Assembly (NCBI RefSeq): GCF_900115045.1
Contig: NZ_FOVC01000005.1
Location: 62,001-126,000 of the forward strand
Direction of reading: 5' to 3'
Origin: Izhakiella capsodis
Lineage (GTDB): Bacteria; Pseudomonadota; Gammaproteobacteria; Enterobacterales; Enterobacteriaceae
Length of the DNA stretch: 64,000 nt
Positions 34,970 to 43,743 of this stretch are shown one piece after another; within the stretch, counting starts at the first letter, position 1, and each line of letters opens with the position of its first letter. The position numbers and the translations under genes are program-made. The notes beneath the pieces are model-generated. The model was not told the DNA's origin. It saw nothing but the letters and a program-made list of their open reading frames with translations, and ran no database searches.

Positions 34970-36490
34970 ATGTTATTACCCTGGCTAATCCTCATCCCCT
35001 TTATCGGCGGTTTTTTGAGCTGGCAATGTGAGCGCTTCAGTGTCAGATTACCTCGCTGGATCGCGCTTATCGCGATGGGACTGACGCTGGCTTTGTCGTT
35101 GCAGCTCTGGCTGCAAGGCGGCTATTCCCTCATTCAGCCTGCAGGCATTCCGCAATGGCAGTCTGAATTCTTGTTGCCCTGGATTCCGCGCTTTGGCATT
35201 GGCTTTCATCTGGCGCTGGATGGTCTTTCGCTGCTGATGATCGTGTTAACGGGTCTGCTGGGCGTCATGGCTATTCTCTGTTCCTGGCAGGAAATTCAGG
35301 ATCGTCAGGGGTTCTTTTACCTCAACCTACTGTGGATACTGGGGGGTGTCATTGGCGTGTTCCTTGCTATCGATATGTTCCTGTTCTTCTTCTTCTGGGA
35401 GTTGATGCTGGTGCCGATGTATTTTCTCATCGCACTTTGGGGACATAATTCAACAGACGGCAAAACCCGCATATACGCGGCAACAAAGTTTTTCATCTAC
35501 ACCCAGGCCAGCGGCCTGGTGATGCTGATTTCGATTCTGGCGCTGGTATTCGTGCATTACAACGCGACCGGGGTCTGGACGTTTAACTATCAGGATCTGC
35601 TGAAAACGCCAATGTCACACGGCGTCGAATTCATGCTGATGCTGGGCTTCTTCATCGCTTTTGCTGTCAAGATGCCCGTGGTTCCCTTTCATGGCTGGCT
35701 GCCAGATGCACATAGTCAGGCACCCACCGCAGGTTCAGTTGACCTTGCGGGGATACTGCTGAAAACCGCTGCTTATGGCCTGTTGCGCTTCAGCCTGCCG
35801 CTGTTCCCGAACGCGTCGGCAGAGTTCGCGCCGGTGGTAATGGTGCTGGCACTCATCGGTATTTTCTATGGCGCATGGATGGCGTTCTCGCAAACCGACA
35901 TCAAACGCTTAATCGCTTACACTTCTGTTTCCCACATGGGGTTCGTGCTGATCGCCATCTATACTGGTAGCCAGCTTGCGTTTCAGGGGGCGGTGGTTCA
36001 GATGATTGCCCACGGCCTTTCAGCCGCCGCGCTGTTTATTCTCTGCGGTCAGCTGTATGAACGTCTGCATACCCGTGATATGCGTCAGATGGGCGGCCTT
36101 TGGAAACGCATCAGATGGATCCCTGGGCTGTCACTGTTCTTCGCCGTGGCTAACCTTGGTATGCCGGGTACCGGTAACTTTGTCGGTGAGTTTATGATCC
36201 TGACCGGTAGTTATCATGTGGTTCCGGTTATTACCGTCATTGCCACTTTCGGCCTGGTGTTTGCTTCAGTGTATTCGCTGGTGATGATGCAGCGTGCTTA
36301 TTACGGTGCGCCTAAGTCGGATACACCGCTAAAAGGGATGACGCCACGCGAATTTACCATGATTATGGTTCTGGTAGTTCTGCTGATACTACTGGGCGTT
36401 TATCCGCAGCCAATCATGGATACATCCCATGCCGCGATGAGCAATATTCAGCAGTGGTTTAACGCTTCAATTTCAACTACAAGGCCGTAA
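34970..36490 (+). CDS. nuoM: NADH-quinone oxidoreductase subunit M
   Basis: NuoM is the second antiporter-like proton-pumping subunit (ND4-like) with about 14 helices. Key motifs are FFFFWELMLVPMYFLIALWG (essential Glu), AFAVKMPVVPFHGWLPDAHS (essential Lys) and QTDIKRLIAYTSVSHMG. Length is 506 residues (E. coli 509). It starts 115 bases after nuoL and is followed six bases later by nuoN. Confidence 0.98.
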   Translation: MLLPWLILIPFIGGFLSWQCERFSVRLPRWIALIAMGLTLALSLQLWLQGGYSLIQPAGIPQWQSEFLLPWIPRFGIGFHLALDGLSLLMIVLTGLLGVMAILCSWQEIQDRQGFFYLNLLWILGGVIGVFLAIDMFLFFFFWELMLVPMYFLIALWGHNSTDGKTRIYAATKFFIYTQASGLVMLISILALVFVHYNATGVWTFNYQDLLKTPMSHGVEFMLMLGFFIAFAVKMPVVPFHGWLPDAHSQAPTAGSVDLAGILLKTAAYGLLRFSLPLFPNASAEFAPVVMVLALIGIFYGAWMAFSQTDIKRLIAYTSVSHMGFVLIAIYTGSQLAFQGAVVQMIAHGLSAAALFILCGQLYERLHTRDMRQMGGLWKRIRWIPGLSLFFAVANLGMPGTGNFVGEFMILTGSYHVVPVITVIATFGLVFASVYSLVMMQRAYYGAPKSDTPLKGMTPREFTMIMVLVVLLILLGVYPQPIMDTSHAAMSNIQQWFNASISTTRP

Positions 36491-36496
36491 TTCGCC

Positions 36497-37954
36497 ATGA
36501 CAATAACATCTCAACAACTGATCGCGCTGCTACCGATGCTGATCGTCGGATTGACGGTGGTGGTGGTGATGCTCTCCATTGCGTGGCGACGCAACCACTT
36601 CGTCAATGCCACACTGACCGTGATTGGCCTTAACCTTGCGCTGCTGTCACTTTGGTTTGTCGGGCATGTCGGCGCGATGGACGTTACGCCATTGTTACGT
36701 ATTGATGGTTATTCAATGCTTTATAGCGGGCTGGTGCTGCTCGCCAGTCTGGCAACCTGTACCTTCGCTTATCCGTGGCTGGCGGGCTTTCCTGACAACA
36801 AAGAAGAGTTCTATCTGCTGGTATTGATTGCAGCGCTTGGCGGTTTGCTGCTGGCCAGCGCTAACCACCTGGCCTCGCTGTTCCTCGGCATTGAGTTGAT
36901 CTCACTGCCGCTGTTTGGCTTAACCGGCTATGCTTTTCAGCTGAAACGTTCGCTTGAAGCCAGCATTAAATACACCATCCTGTCGGCAGCAGCCTCTTCA
37001 TTTCTGCTGTTTGGCATTGCGCTGATCTACGCTAATTCAGGTAATCTCGGCTTCGCTACTCTCGGTCATAGCCTGAATGATGGCATGATCTCACAGCCGC
37101 TGCTGTTGATCGGCGTAGGTATGATGATTGTTGGATTGGGCTTTAAACTGTCACTGGTGCCATTTCATTTGTGGACGCCTGACGTTTATCAGGGTGCGCC
37201 CGCACCGGTTGCAACTTTTCTCGCAACGGCCAGCAAGATAGCCATCTTCAGCGTAGTGATGCGGTTGCTTCTCTATGCCCCGGTAACGGACAACGAATCG
37301 GTTCGCCTGGTGCTGGCAATTATTGCCTTCGCTTCGATCCTGTTCGGCAATATCATGGCCATCTCGCAGCGCAACATAAAACGGCTGTTGGGCTTTTCGT
37401 CTATCGCTCATATGGGTTATTTGCTGGTTGCGCTGATTGCCGTACAAAGTCATCAGCTGCCGTTGGAAACCGTCGGCGTTTACCTTGCAGGTTATCTGTT
37501 CAGCAGTCTGGGATCATTTGGCGTGATAAGCCTGATGTCCAGCCCCTATCGTGGTCCGGATGCGGAGTCGCTGCATTCCTATCGCGGATTGTTCTGGCAC
37601 CGTCCTGTTCTCGCGGCGGTGATGACCGTGATGATGCTTTCGCTGGCGGGTATTCCGATAACGCTCGGCTTTATCGGTAAATTTTATGTGCTGGCGGTAG
37701 GGGTCAGCGCGCACCTGTGGTGGTTGACCGGCGCGGTCGTGGTGGGTAGTGCCATTGGTCTCTACTATTATCTGCGCGTAACGGTCAGCCTGTACCTGAG
37801 TCCGCCTGAGTTGCTCCATCGCGACACGTCGGCTAACTGGGCTTTTACTGCAGGCGGTATAGTCGTACTGATCTCCGCTATTCTGGTGCTGGCGCTGGGC
37901 GTATATCCTCAGCCGCTGATTACGCTGGTGCAAATGGCTCAGCCACTGATGTAA
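36497..37954 (+). CDS. nuoN: NADH-quinone oxidoreductase subunit N
   Basis: NuoN is the third antiporter-like proton-pumping subunit (ND2-like) and the last gene of the operon. The 485-residue length equals E. coli NuoN. The conserved motifs are SLFLGIELISLPLFGLTGYA, GLGFKLSLVPFHLWTPDVYQ and ISQRNIKRLLGFSSIAHMGY. The operon ends at a strong terminator 19 bases downstream. Confidence 0.98.
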   Translation: MTITSQQLIALLPMLIVGLTVVVVMLSIAWRRNHFVNATLTVIGLNLALLSLWFVGHVGAMDVTPLLRIDGYSMLYSGLVLLASLATCTFAYPWLAGFPDNKEEFYLLVLIAALGGLLLASANHLASLFLGIELISLPLFGLTGYAFQLKRSLEASIKYTILSAAASSFLLFGIALIYANSGNLGFATLGHSLNDGMISQPLLLIGVGMMIVGLGFKLSLVPFHLWTPDVYQGAPAPVATFLATASKIAIFSVVMRLLLYAPVTDNESVRLVLAIIAFASILFGNIMAISQRNIKRLLGFSSIAHMGYLLVALIAVQSHQLPLETVGVYLAGYLFSSLGSFGVISLMSSPYRGPDAESLHSYRGLFWHRPVLAAVMTVMMLSLAGIPITLGFIGKFYVLAVGVSAHLWWLTGAVVVGSAIGLYYYLRVTVSLYLSPPELLHRDTSANWAFTAGGIVVLISAILVLALGVYPQPLITLVQMAQPLM

Positions 37955-37972
37955 CCGGCAACATTACTGGAT

Positions 37973-37998
37973 CGGGCGCTCAGGCGCCCGTTTTTTTT
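37973..37998 (+). terminator. Rho-independent terminator of the nuo operon
   Basis: CGGGCGC (37973-37979) pairs with GCGCCCG (37984-37990) around a four-base loop and is followed by eight T residues. Confidence 0.95.
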
Positions 37999-38101
37999 AT
38001 CAGTCTACCCACCGCACTTAAGACGTCTGAACGGTTTGGTGGTAAGCGGTCTGTGGTTCTGGATATTTACCCATTAAGCCGCGCTTTTAAGGGAGTTATT
38101 T

Positions 38102-38554
38102 ATGGATCTGACGTGGCAGGATATTCATCACAGTGAACTTACTACCCTCCAGCTATATGCGCTGTTGGCGTTGCGCAACCAGGTGTTCATCGTTGAACAA
38201 AACTGCCCGTATCTGGATATTGATAATCAGGATCTCCAGGGTGAAAACCGGCATATCATTGGCTCACGGAGCGGTGAGATTGTTGCCTGTGCCCGCATCC
38301 TGGCTCCGACGCAGGATGATAAACCGGTGAAAATCGGTCGGGTGAGCGTGTCGCAGTCGGCGCGGGGAGCGCGAATCGGTCAGCAACTGATGGTGCGCGC
38401 GATGGCGAGCTGCCAAAAACACTGGGCGCAACGGACGGTATTTCTTTCAGCGCAGGCGCATCTGCAAAATTTTTACGGTCATTTTGGTTTTCAGGCGATG
38501 AGCGACATTTATCTGGAAGATGGTATTCCACATGTTGATATGCAGAATCGCTAA
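38102..38554 (+). CDS. elaA: GNAT-family N-acetyltransferase ElaA
   Basis: ElaA belongs to the GNAT acyl-CoA acetyltransferase family, and its substrate is not established. The 150-residue protein (E. coli 153) starts MDLTWQDIHHSELTTLQLYALLALRNQVFIVEQ. It shows the acetyl-CoA-binding segment VSQSARGARIGQQLM (the R/Q-x-x-G-x-G/A-type loop) and the late FYGHFGFQ motif. It follows the nuo terminator and needs its own promoter in the 103-base gap. Confidence 0.94.
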   Translation: MDLTWQDIHHSELTTLQLYALLALRNQVFIVEQNCPYLDIDNQDLQGENRHIIGSRSGEIVACARILAPTQDDKPVKIGRVSVSQSARGARIGQQLMVRAMASCQKHWAQRTVFLSAQAHLQNFYGHFGFQAMSDIYLEDGIPHVDMQNR

Positions 38555-38557
38555 TGA

Positions 38558-38584
38558 AACGCCCTCCGACAGGAGGACGTTTTT
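38558..38584 (+). terminator. Terminator after elaA
   Basis: AACG-CCTCC pairs imperfectly with GGAGG-CGTT (one bulge on each side) around a short loop and is followed by TTTT. It lies between convergent elaA and opgD and may serve elaA. Confidence 0.65.
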
Positions 38585-38588
38585 GTCA

Positions 38589-40244
38589 TCAGGCGTGCAT
38601 TTGCCGATCGTCAACGTAATTACGTTTATCCGGCGGTGGTGGAAAGTACTGGTACAGCCAGGTTTCGCTCAGCGTTTCGCTGCCGGTGCGCAGATACATA
38701 CGCATGTTGACGGCTTCCGTTGAAGGCGTGTCCGGATACCAGTCAAACAAAATGCGATAGCCGTTAAACGGTTGAACGTAGAGGATCTCTACCTGTTTTA
38801 TGGTACCCGAGCTGATATCAATCACCGGTGTAATGCCTTTCGGCGCTGCGGCGTTCAGATCGCCGCCAATGAAGTCAACGGCGAAGCGCCGTGCCCACAC
38901 ATCGGGATAATGTTCGCCTGGTGCCCAGCCTTCGGGGAACCCGCCCATGCCGGTGCGAGTGGCGTATACACGCGCCAGGTTGCTGTGTACCGGTGGTAAA
39001 CTACTCCAGTACAGCTTGTAGGAAAAACGGTGCTCGCTGCCGGCAGTGATGGTTTCTGCGGGATTCCAGAAGCAAACAATGTTATCCATCGTTTCGCCAG
39101 TCGTCGGGATCTCCAGCAGATCAATGGTCCCTTTTCCCCAATTGCCGACCGGTTCAACCCACAGGCTGGGGCGTTTGTTATACCAGCCAATAACGTCCTG
39201 GTAATCATCGAAATTATGATCCGTCTGAAGCATGCCGAAACCGCGTGGATTTTCATCTTCGAAAGCGTTAAAGGCCAGGCGTTGAGGATTATTCAGCGGT
39301 CGACAAATCCATTCGCCTTTACCGGTCCACATAGCGAGGCGGTCAGAGTCGTGAATTTGTGGATGAATGGTATCGCACACCCTGCGTTCATTGGTCCCAC
39401 AGCTGAACATGGTCGTCATCGGTGCAATGCCCAGCTGAGCAATATCCTTCCGCGCGTACAGATTGTTTTCGATTTCCATCACAACCTGCTTTTTCTCACA
39501 ATGAATAGTGAACTTGTAAGCACCGGTACAGCTTGGTCCGTCCAGCAATGCATAGACGGTAAAGGTGGTGTCGCCTGCTTTCGGTGTTTCAAACCAGTAC
39601 GCGGTAAAATCAGGAAATTCTTCTGGGGTGCTGCTGAAGGTGTTGATCGCGATGCCGCGTGCAGAAAGACCATACTGGTAGGTATCGTCGACCGCGCGAA
39701 AGTAGCTGGCCCCTAAAAAGGAGACGATGTCGCGGCTGCTAAGGTCAGGCGCTTTGAAAACGCGAAATCCGGCAAAGCCCAGATCGGTTTTGCCTTCAAG
39801 CTGTTTAGTATCGACATGGGCTTTATTGTAATTGAATAATTCTGGTCGGAAGTGAATTTCACGCGCTTCCCTGTTTGCCGGGTCAACTGAAAACATGCGG
39901 ATACGGCGCTTAAAACCCATACCCACGTGAAAAAATTGTACGTCAAGTTGATGGCCTTTAATGTTGCTCCATAACGCGTGTGCCGGATCATAGGCGATCT
40001 CGTTATAGGCTTGCGGAGTGAGATTTGCCAGGGTGTCAGGCAATGGCGCGGCAGCGCCGCCATAAGGCTTTTTAGCCAGGTTCGCGGCATGCTTTTTCAA
40101 CAGGTTAAAGTCAAATGGTTGCGCTACGCCATCGGCGATGTCAGCATTGGCCCACGCCGAGCGCGCCAGGAGCGTGGACAGGCCTGACATACCGCTCAGG
40201 GTTGCGAAGGCCATGGATGCTTTCATAAACATTCTACGATTCAT
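38589..40244 (-). CDS. opgD: Glucans biosynthesis protein D
   Basis: OpgD is a Tat-exported periplasmic protein that shapes osmoregulated periplasmic glucans together with OpgGH. The N-terminus MNRRMFMKASMAFATLSG has the twin-arginine motif, then a hydrophobic stretch ending near residue 35. The mature protein shows QFFHMGMGFKRRIRMF-like and FRPELFNYNKAHVDTKQLEG blocks, SFLGASYFRAVDDTYQYGLS and MGGFPEGWAPGEHYP. The start at 40244 matches E. coli OpgD. A start six codons upstream (40262) is possible, and neither has a clear ribosome site. In E. coli opgD lies elsewhere on the chromosome. Here it sits between elaA and elaB. Confidence 0.93.
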   Translation of the reverse strand: MNRRMFMKASMAFATLSGMSGLSTLLARSAWANADIADGVAQPFDFNLLKKHAANLAKKPYGGAAAPLPDTLANLTPQAYNEIAYDPAHALWSNIKGHQLDVQFFHVGMGFKRRIRMFSVDPANREAREIHFRPELFNYNKAHVDTKQLEGKTDLGFAGFRVFKAPDLSSRDIVSFLGASYFRAVDDTYQYGLSARGIAINTFSSTPEEFPDFTAYWFETPKAGDTTFTVYALLDGPSCTGAYKFTIHCEKKQVVMEIENNLYARKDIAQLGIAPMTTMFSCGTNERRVCDTIHPQIHDSDRLAMWTGKGEWICRPLNNPQRLAFNAFEDENPRGFGMLQTDHNFDDYQDVIGWYNKRPSLWVEPVGNWGKGTIDLLEIPTTGETMDNIVCFWNPAETITAGSEHRFSYKLYWSSLPPVHSNLARVYATRTGMGGFPEGWAPGEHYPDVWARRFAVDFIGGDLNAAAPKGITPVIDISSGTIKQVEILYVQPFNGYRILFDWYPDTPSTEAVNMRMYLRTGSETLSETWLYQYFPPPPDKRNYVDDRQMHA

Positions 40245-40615
40245 GCCAGAAATATTTCCCATTGCTGAACGAGGATTAAGGTGACCGTCCTGTGCGGCAC
40301 ATTACCGGTTTAGCCGAACGTATCCGCGCTAATCCATTTACGACATCGTATCCGTTTAAAAATTCAGTACAGTGGAAATTTACCAGATAAATCAAAGAAG
40401 CGAAGTTTTTTCCGCCATTTACAGTGATTCGCGAGCCTGTTTACATACAGACGGTTCCATAACACGACTGAGGATCAGGGGAGCCGTCGTATTGTGAGTC
40501 TGATGCCAGCGTAGAGCAGGATAATTGTCTATAGTAATAGCCACAGGCCCCTTATCTTTTATGCTCAGGCATTTAAGATAAGGGGGAAGAGAGATAAAAC
40601 AGCAAGGAGGAGTAT

Positions 40616-40927
40616 ATGGCAACATCTGTTGAGCAGTTTGACACCCGTCTCGATGACGATCTGGCGCTGCTGGCTGAGACGCTGGAGGACGTTCTGGCCT
40701 CGTCAGGCGACCCGTCCGACGAGAAGTATATCGAACTGAAGAAAAAAGCTGAAAGTACGCTGAAGGATGTGAAGAATCGTATCAGCAATGCTTCTGATAC
40801 CTACTATGTGCGGGCGAAGCAGGCTGTTTATCGCGCCGATGATTATGTTCATGAAAAACCCTGGCATGGTATTGGTGTGGGTGCTTCCATTGGTCTGGTA
40901 TTGGGACTGCTGCTGTCCCGACGCTGA
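40616..40927 (+). CDS. elaB: ElaB family ribosome-associated membrane-anchored protein
   Basis: ElaB is a DUF883-family small protein with a C-terminal membrane anchor. Its E. coli relatives bind stationary-phase ribosomes and link them to the membrane. The 103 residues form an N-terminal helical region (about 10-75) and the tail HEKPWHGIGVGASIGLVLGL, a glycine-rich membrane segment ending LLSRR. A very strong AAGGAGGAG ribosome site precedes the ATG at 40616. In E. coli elaB is induced by RpoS, which cannot be confirmed here. Confidence 0.95.
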   Translation: MATSVEQFDTRLDDDLALLAETLEDVLASSGDPSDEKYIELKKKAESTLKDVKNRISNASDTYYVRAKQAVYRADDYVHEKPWHGIGVGASIGLVLGLLLSRR

Positions 40928-40946
40928 GTTATCTGTTACGTAATTC

Positions 40947-40976
40947 AACGGGAGCCAGGCGCTCCCGTTACGTTTT
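40947..40976 (+). terminator. Rho-independent terminator after elaB
   Basis: AACGGGAGC (40947-40955) pairs perfectly with GCTCCCGTT (40961-40969) around a five-base loop and is followed by ACGTTTTT. Confidence 0.9.
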
Positions 40977-41053
40977 TAACTTCCTGTTAGCGGTTGAGTT
41001 TGCATATCGATCCCAACACAATGGACTGATCAAAGAGCGTTGATGGAGCGAAA

Positions 41054-42235
41054 ATGATAAGAGTTGAAATGCTGGCTACGGGTGAAGAGGTGTTACACGG
41101 TCAGATCGTCGACACCAACGCTGCCTGGCTGGCGGACGTGCTGTTCAGCGAAGGCTTACCCATGACCAGTCGGGTAACCGTTGGTGATAATCTTGAAGAG
41201 CTGGTTGTCACATTGCAGCAGCGCAGCCTGATTGCCGACGTACTGATTGTTAACGGTGGCCTGGGGCCAACCAGTGACGATCTCAGCTCACTGGCCGCAG
41301 CAACGGCGGCCGGGGTCAGACTCAAAATGCATGCAGAGTGGTTGGCTAAGATGGAGGGCTGGTTTGCTGAACGTGGCCAGGTAATGGCAGCGAGCAATCG
41401 TAAGCAGGCTGAAATCCCGGAAAATACTGAGATGCTGGATAACCCCATCGGTACCGCCTGCGGTTTCGCCATGCAGCTCAACCGCTGCTGGATCTTCTTT
41501 ACGCCGGGCGTCCCCTCCGAATTCAGACTGATGGTCAAACAGCAGATAATTCCACGCATTAAAACGCGTTTCTCACCCGGCCCAGGACCGGTCTGCCTGA
41601 GATTAACGACTTTCGGCCGAGGGGAGAGTTCGCTGGCGACTGAACTGGAAGGCCTGGCGCTACCTGAGGGGGCGGTGATGGGGTATCGCTCCTCAATGCC
41701 GGTGATTGAACTCAAGCTGACCGGGCCGGCGGCAATACATCGGCAGATGGAAAAGGTCTGGTCTGAGGTTCGCAGGATCGCCGGTGATAGCCTGATTTTC
41801 GAAGGGATGGAGTCGTTACCGGCACAGCTTGCGCGCGAAATTACAGCACGTGGATTGACGCTGGGTATCAGTGAAGCCTATACCGGCGGCTTGCTGAGCT
41901 GGCATTTTACCTCCGCTGATGCGCCACTCAGCTATGGGGAAGTGCTGCCCGTGCTGAAAGAGACCCCCGAAGTGATGGCAGAACGCTGTCAGGGTTGCCC
42001 ACTGGCATTGATTGTCGGCTCAGTGCTGGAGGATGAAACCCTCCCCTTTGTTTTACGTACCCCACAGGGTGCTTTTTATCAACGGGTTAAGCTCAATATA
42101 CTGCGACACACTCTGCGGATCCGTCAGGAGACGGTGGCGATGACGGCAATGAATATGCTGCGCCGCTGGCTGCAGGGTAAGCCAGCAACCGGCGGTTATG
42201 GCTGGGTTGAGGTCGTTGAGGAAAAGCGGCTGTAA
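41054..42235 (+). CDS. yfaY: CinA-family nicotinamide mononucleotide deamidase-related protein YfaY
   Basis: This is a CinA/YfaY-type protein. The N-terminal COG1058 (MoCF-like) domain has MLATGEEVLHGQIVDTNAAWLA, VLIVNGGLGPTSDDLSS and NPIGTACGF, then FFTPGVPSEF. The C-terminal region corresponds to the CinA NMN-deamidase domain. It is degenerate in YfaY compared with E. coli PncC, and here too the catalytic SAESCTGG-like motif reads SEAYTGGLLS. Activity is therefore doubtful. Length is 393 residues (E. coli 400). The stop codon lies within a perfect 13-bp inverted repeat. Confidence 0.92.
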   Translation: MIRVEMLATGEEVLHGQIVDTNAAWLADVLFSEGLPMTSRVTVGDNLEELVVTLQQRSLIADVLIVNGGLGPTSDDLSSLAAATAAGVRLKMHAEWLAKMEGWFAERGQVMAASNRKQAEIPENTEMLDNPIGTACGFAMQLNRCWIFFTPGVPSEFRLMVKQQIIPRIKTRFSPGPGPVCLRLTTFGRGESSLATELEGLALPEGAVMGYRSSMPVIELKLTGPAAIHRQMEKVWSEVRRIAGDSLIFEGMESLPAQLAREITARGLTLGISEAYTGGLLSWHFTSADAPLSYGEVLPVLKETPEVMAERCQGCPLALIVGSVLEDETLPFVLRTPQGAFYQRVKLNILRHTLRIRQETVAMTAMNMLRRWLQGKPATGGYGWVEVVEEKRL

Positions 42236-42261
42236 ATATCCTTCCGGGTATTTACAGCCGC
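42226..42261 (-). terminator. Perfect 13-bp inverted repeat between yfaY and yfaE
   Basis: GCGGCTGTAAATA (42226-42238) is exactly complementary to TATTTACAGCCGC (42249-42261), with a ten-base loop. On the minus strand it follows yfaE and is trailed by TTTTCC, so it can terminate the nrdAB-yfaE transcript. It includes the last codons and the stop of yfaY. Confidence 0.8.
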
Positions 42262-42266
42262 AAGTG

Positions 42267-42527
42267 TCATATATCGATTTCGATATCCCCTTTGGCCTGG
42301 CAGCAGCAGGGCAATATTTCGTCCGGCTGAAGAAAGGCCAGGGGCTTGCTGGCATAACAGACTTCACCTTTAAGCAGGCGCGTACGGCATGAACCGCAGT
42401 AGCCTTCGCGGCACTGGTATTCAACGCAAACCTTATGTGACTCAAGGGCAGCCAGCAGCGAACCATGCTGTTCTTTACACGTTATACGCGCGCCTGTAGC
42501 GCGCAGCGTGATCGTCGGTTCTGCCAT
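42267..42527 (-). CDS. yfaE: 2Fe-2S ferredoxin-like protein YfaE
   Basis: YfaE is a plant-type [2Fe-2S] ferredoxin that helps maintain and assemble the diferric tyrosyl-radical cofactor of NrdB. The 86 residues carry C39, C44 and C47 (YQCREGYCGSC) and the distal ligand in PCCC (74-76). It begins two bases after the nrdB stop and is the last gene of the nrdA-nrdB-yfaE operon, which fits its role. Confidence 0.96.
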   Translation of the reverse strand: MAEPTITLRATGARITCKEQHGSLLAALESHKVCVEYQCREGYCGSCRTRLLKGEVCYASKPLAFLQPDEILPCCCQAKGDIEIDI

Positions 42528-42529
42528 TA

Positions 42530-43660
42530 TCAGAGCTGAAAGTCATTGAAGTCGTCGTCACTGACTTCGGCGTCGATCTGTCCAACCAGATAAGAGCTGA
42601 CTTCGACTTCCTGCGGCGCGACCTGGACGTTATCGGAAACCAGCCAGCTGTTAATCCACGGAATAGGATTTGAGCGGGTTTCAAACGGCAAGTCCAGACC
42701 CACTGCCTGCATACGAATATTGGTGATGTATTCGATATACTGACAGAGGATATCTTTATTCAGGCCAATCATCGAGCCGTCGCGGAACAGATATTCCGCC
42801 CACTCTTTTTCCTGAATCGCGGCGTCCTTGAACAGGTCGTAACAGGTCTGACGACACTCCTGAGCAATCTTCGCCATTTCCGGATCGTCTTCGCCGCTGC
42901 GCATCAGGTTGAGCATATGCTGAGTGCCAGTCAGATGCAGCGCTTCGTCACGGGCGATCAAACGAATGATCTTGGCGTTACCTTCCATGAGTTCACGTTC
43001 GGCGAAGGCAAACGAGCAGGCAAAGCTGACGTAAAAGCGGATCGCCTCCAGTGCGTTTACGCTCATCAGGCAGATATAGAGCAGCTTTTTCAGCGCATAT
43101 AAAGATACGGTAACGGTTTTATTATCAATCTGATGAGTGCCCTCTCCCAGCAGATGCCAGTAGCTGGTCATCTCGATCAGCTCGTCATAGTAACCGGAAA
43201 TATCTTCAGCACGTTTCAGAATCTGTTCGTTAGTTACGATGTCATCGAAAACCAGCGCGGGATCATTCACGATATTGCGGATGATATGGGTATAAGAACG
43301 GGAGTGGATCGTTTCTGAAAACGCCCAGGTCTCAACCCAGGTTTCCAGTTCCGGTATGGAAATAAGTGGCAGAAGAGCAACGTTAGGGCTTCGTCCCTGA
43401 ATGGAGTCCAGCAGCGTCTGATATTTCAGATTACTGATAAATATATGCTTTTCATGATCGGGCAAGCTCTGGTAATCGATACGGTCGCGGGATACATCAA
43501 CCTCTTCAGGACGCCAGAAAAAAGAGAGCTGCTTTTCGATGAGTTTTTCGAAAATATCATATTTCTGTTGATCGTAACGAGCGACGTTGACCGGTTGGCC
43601 GAAGAACATCGGTTCGGCCAGCTGATTGTTTTTGTTCTGTGAAAATGTGGTGTAAGCCAT
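42530..43660 (-). CDS. nrdB: Class Ia ribonucleotide reductase, beta subunit
   Basis: NrdB holds the diiron centre and tyrosyl radical that starts ribonucleotide reduction. The start at 43660 (MAYTTFSQNK) gives 376 residues, identical in length to E. coli. The longer frame upstream is not conserved. The radical tyrosine is Y123 counting Met (Y122 in mature numbering) in SRSYTHIIRN. Iron ligands D85, E116 and H119 are in place, and the C-terminal SDDDFNDFQL tail that docks on NrdA is present. A short inverted repeat (GGCGGA/TCCGCC) lies just upstream in the nrdA-nrdB gap. Confidence 0.98.
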   Translation of the reverse strand: MAYTTFSQNKNNQLAEPMFFGQPVNVARYDQQKYDIFEKLIEKQLSFFWRPEEVDVSRDRIDYQSLPDHEKHIFISNLKYQTLLDSIQGRSPNVALLPLISIPELETWVETWAFSETIHSRSYTHIIRNIVNDPALVFDDIVTNEQILKRAEDISGYYDELIEMTSYWHLLGEGTHQIDNKTVTVSLYALKKLLYICLMSVNALEAIRFYVSFACSFAFAERELMEGNAKIIRLIARDEALHLTGTQHMLNLMRSGEDDPEMAKIAQECRQTCYDLFKDAAIQEKEWAEYLFRDGSMIGLNKDILCQYIEYITNIRMQAVGLDLPFETRSNPIPWINSWLVSDNVQVAPQEVEVSSYLVGQIDAEVSDDDFNDFQL

Positions 43661-43743
43661 TGCGTTGTCCGCGAGTAAGGGGCGGAGGTCATCCGCCATA
43701 CCATAAGGTCAGACAGGCGGGAGAGAGCCTCTCCCTCCCGGCT

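Noticed and set aside
39030..39716. 228-codon plus-strand frame over opgD
   Set aside because: It is an antisense shadow of opgD with no recognisable domain or ribosome site.
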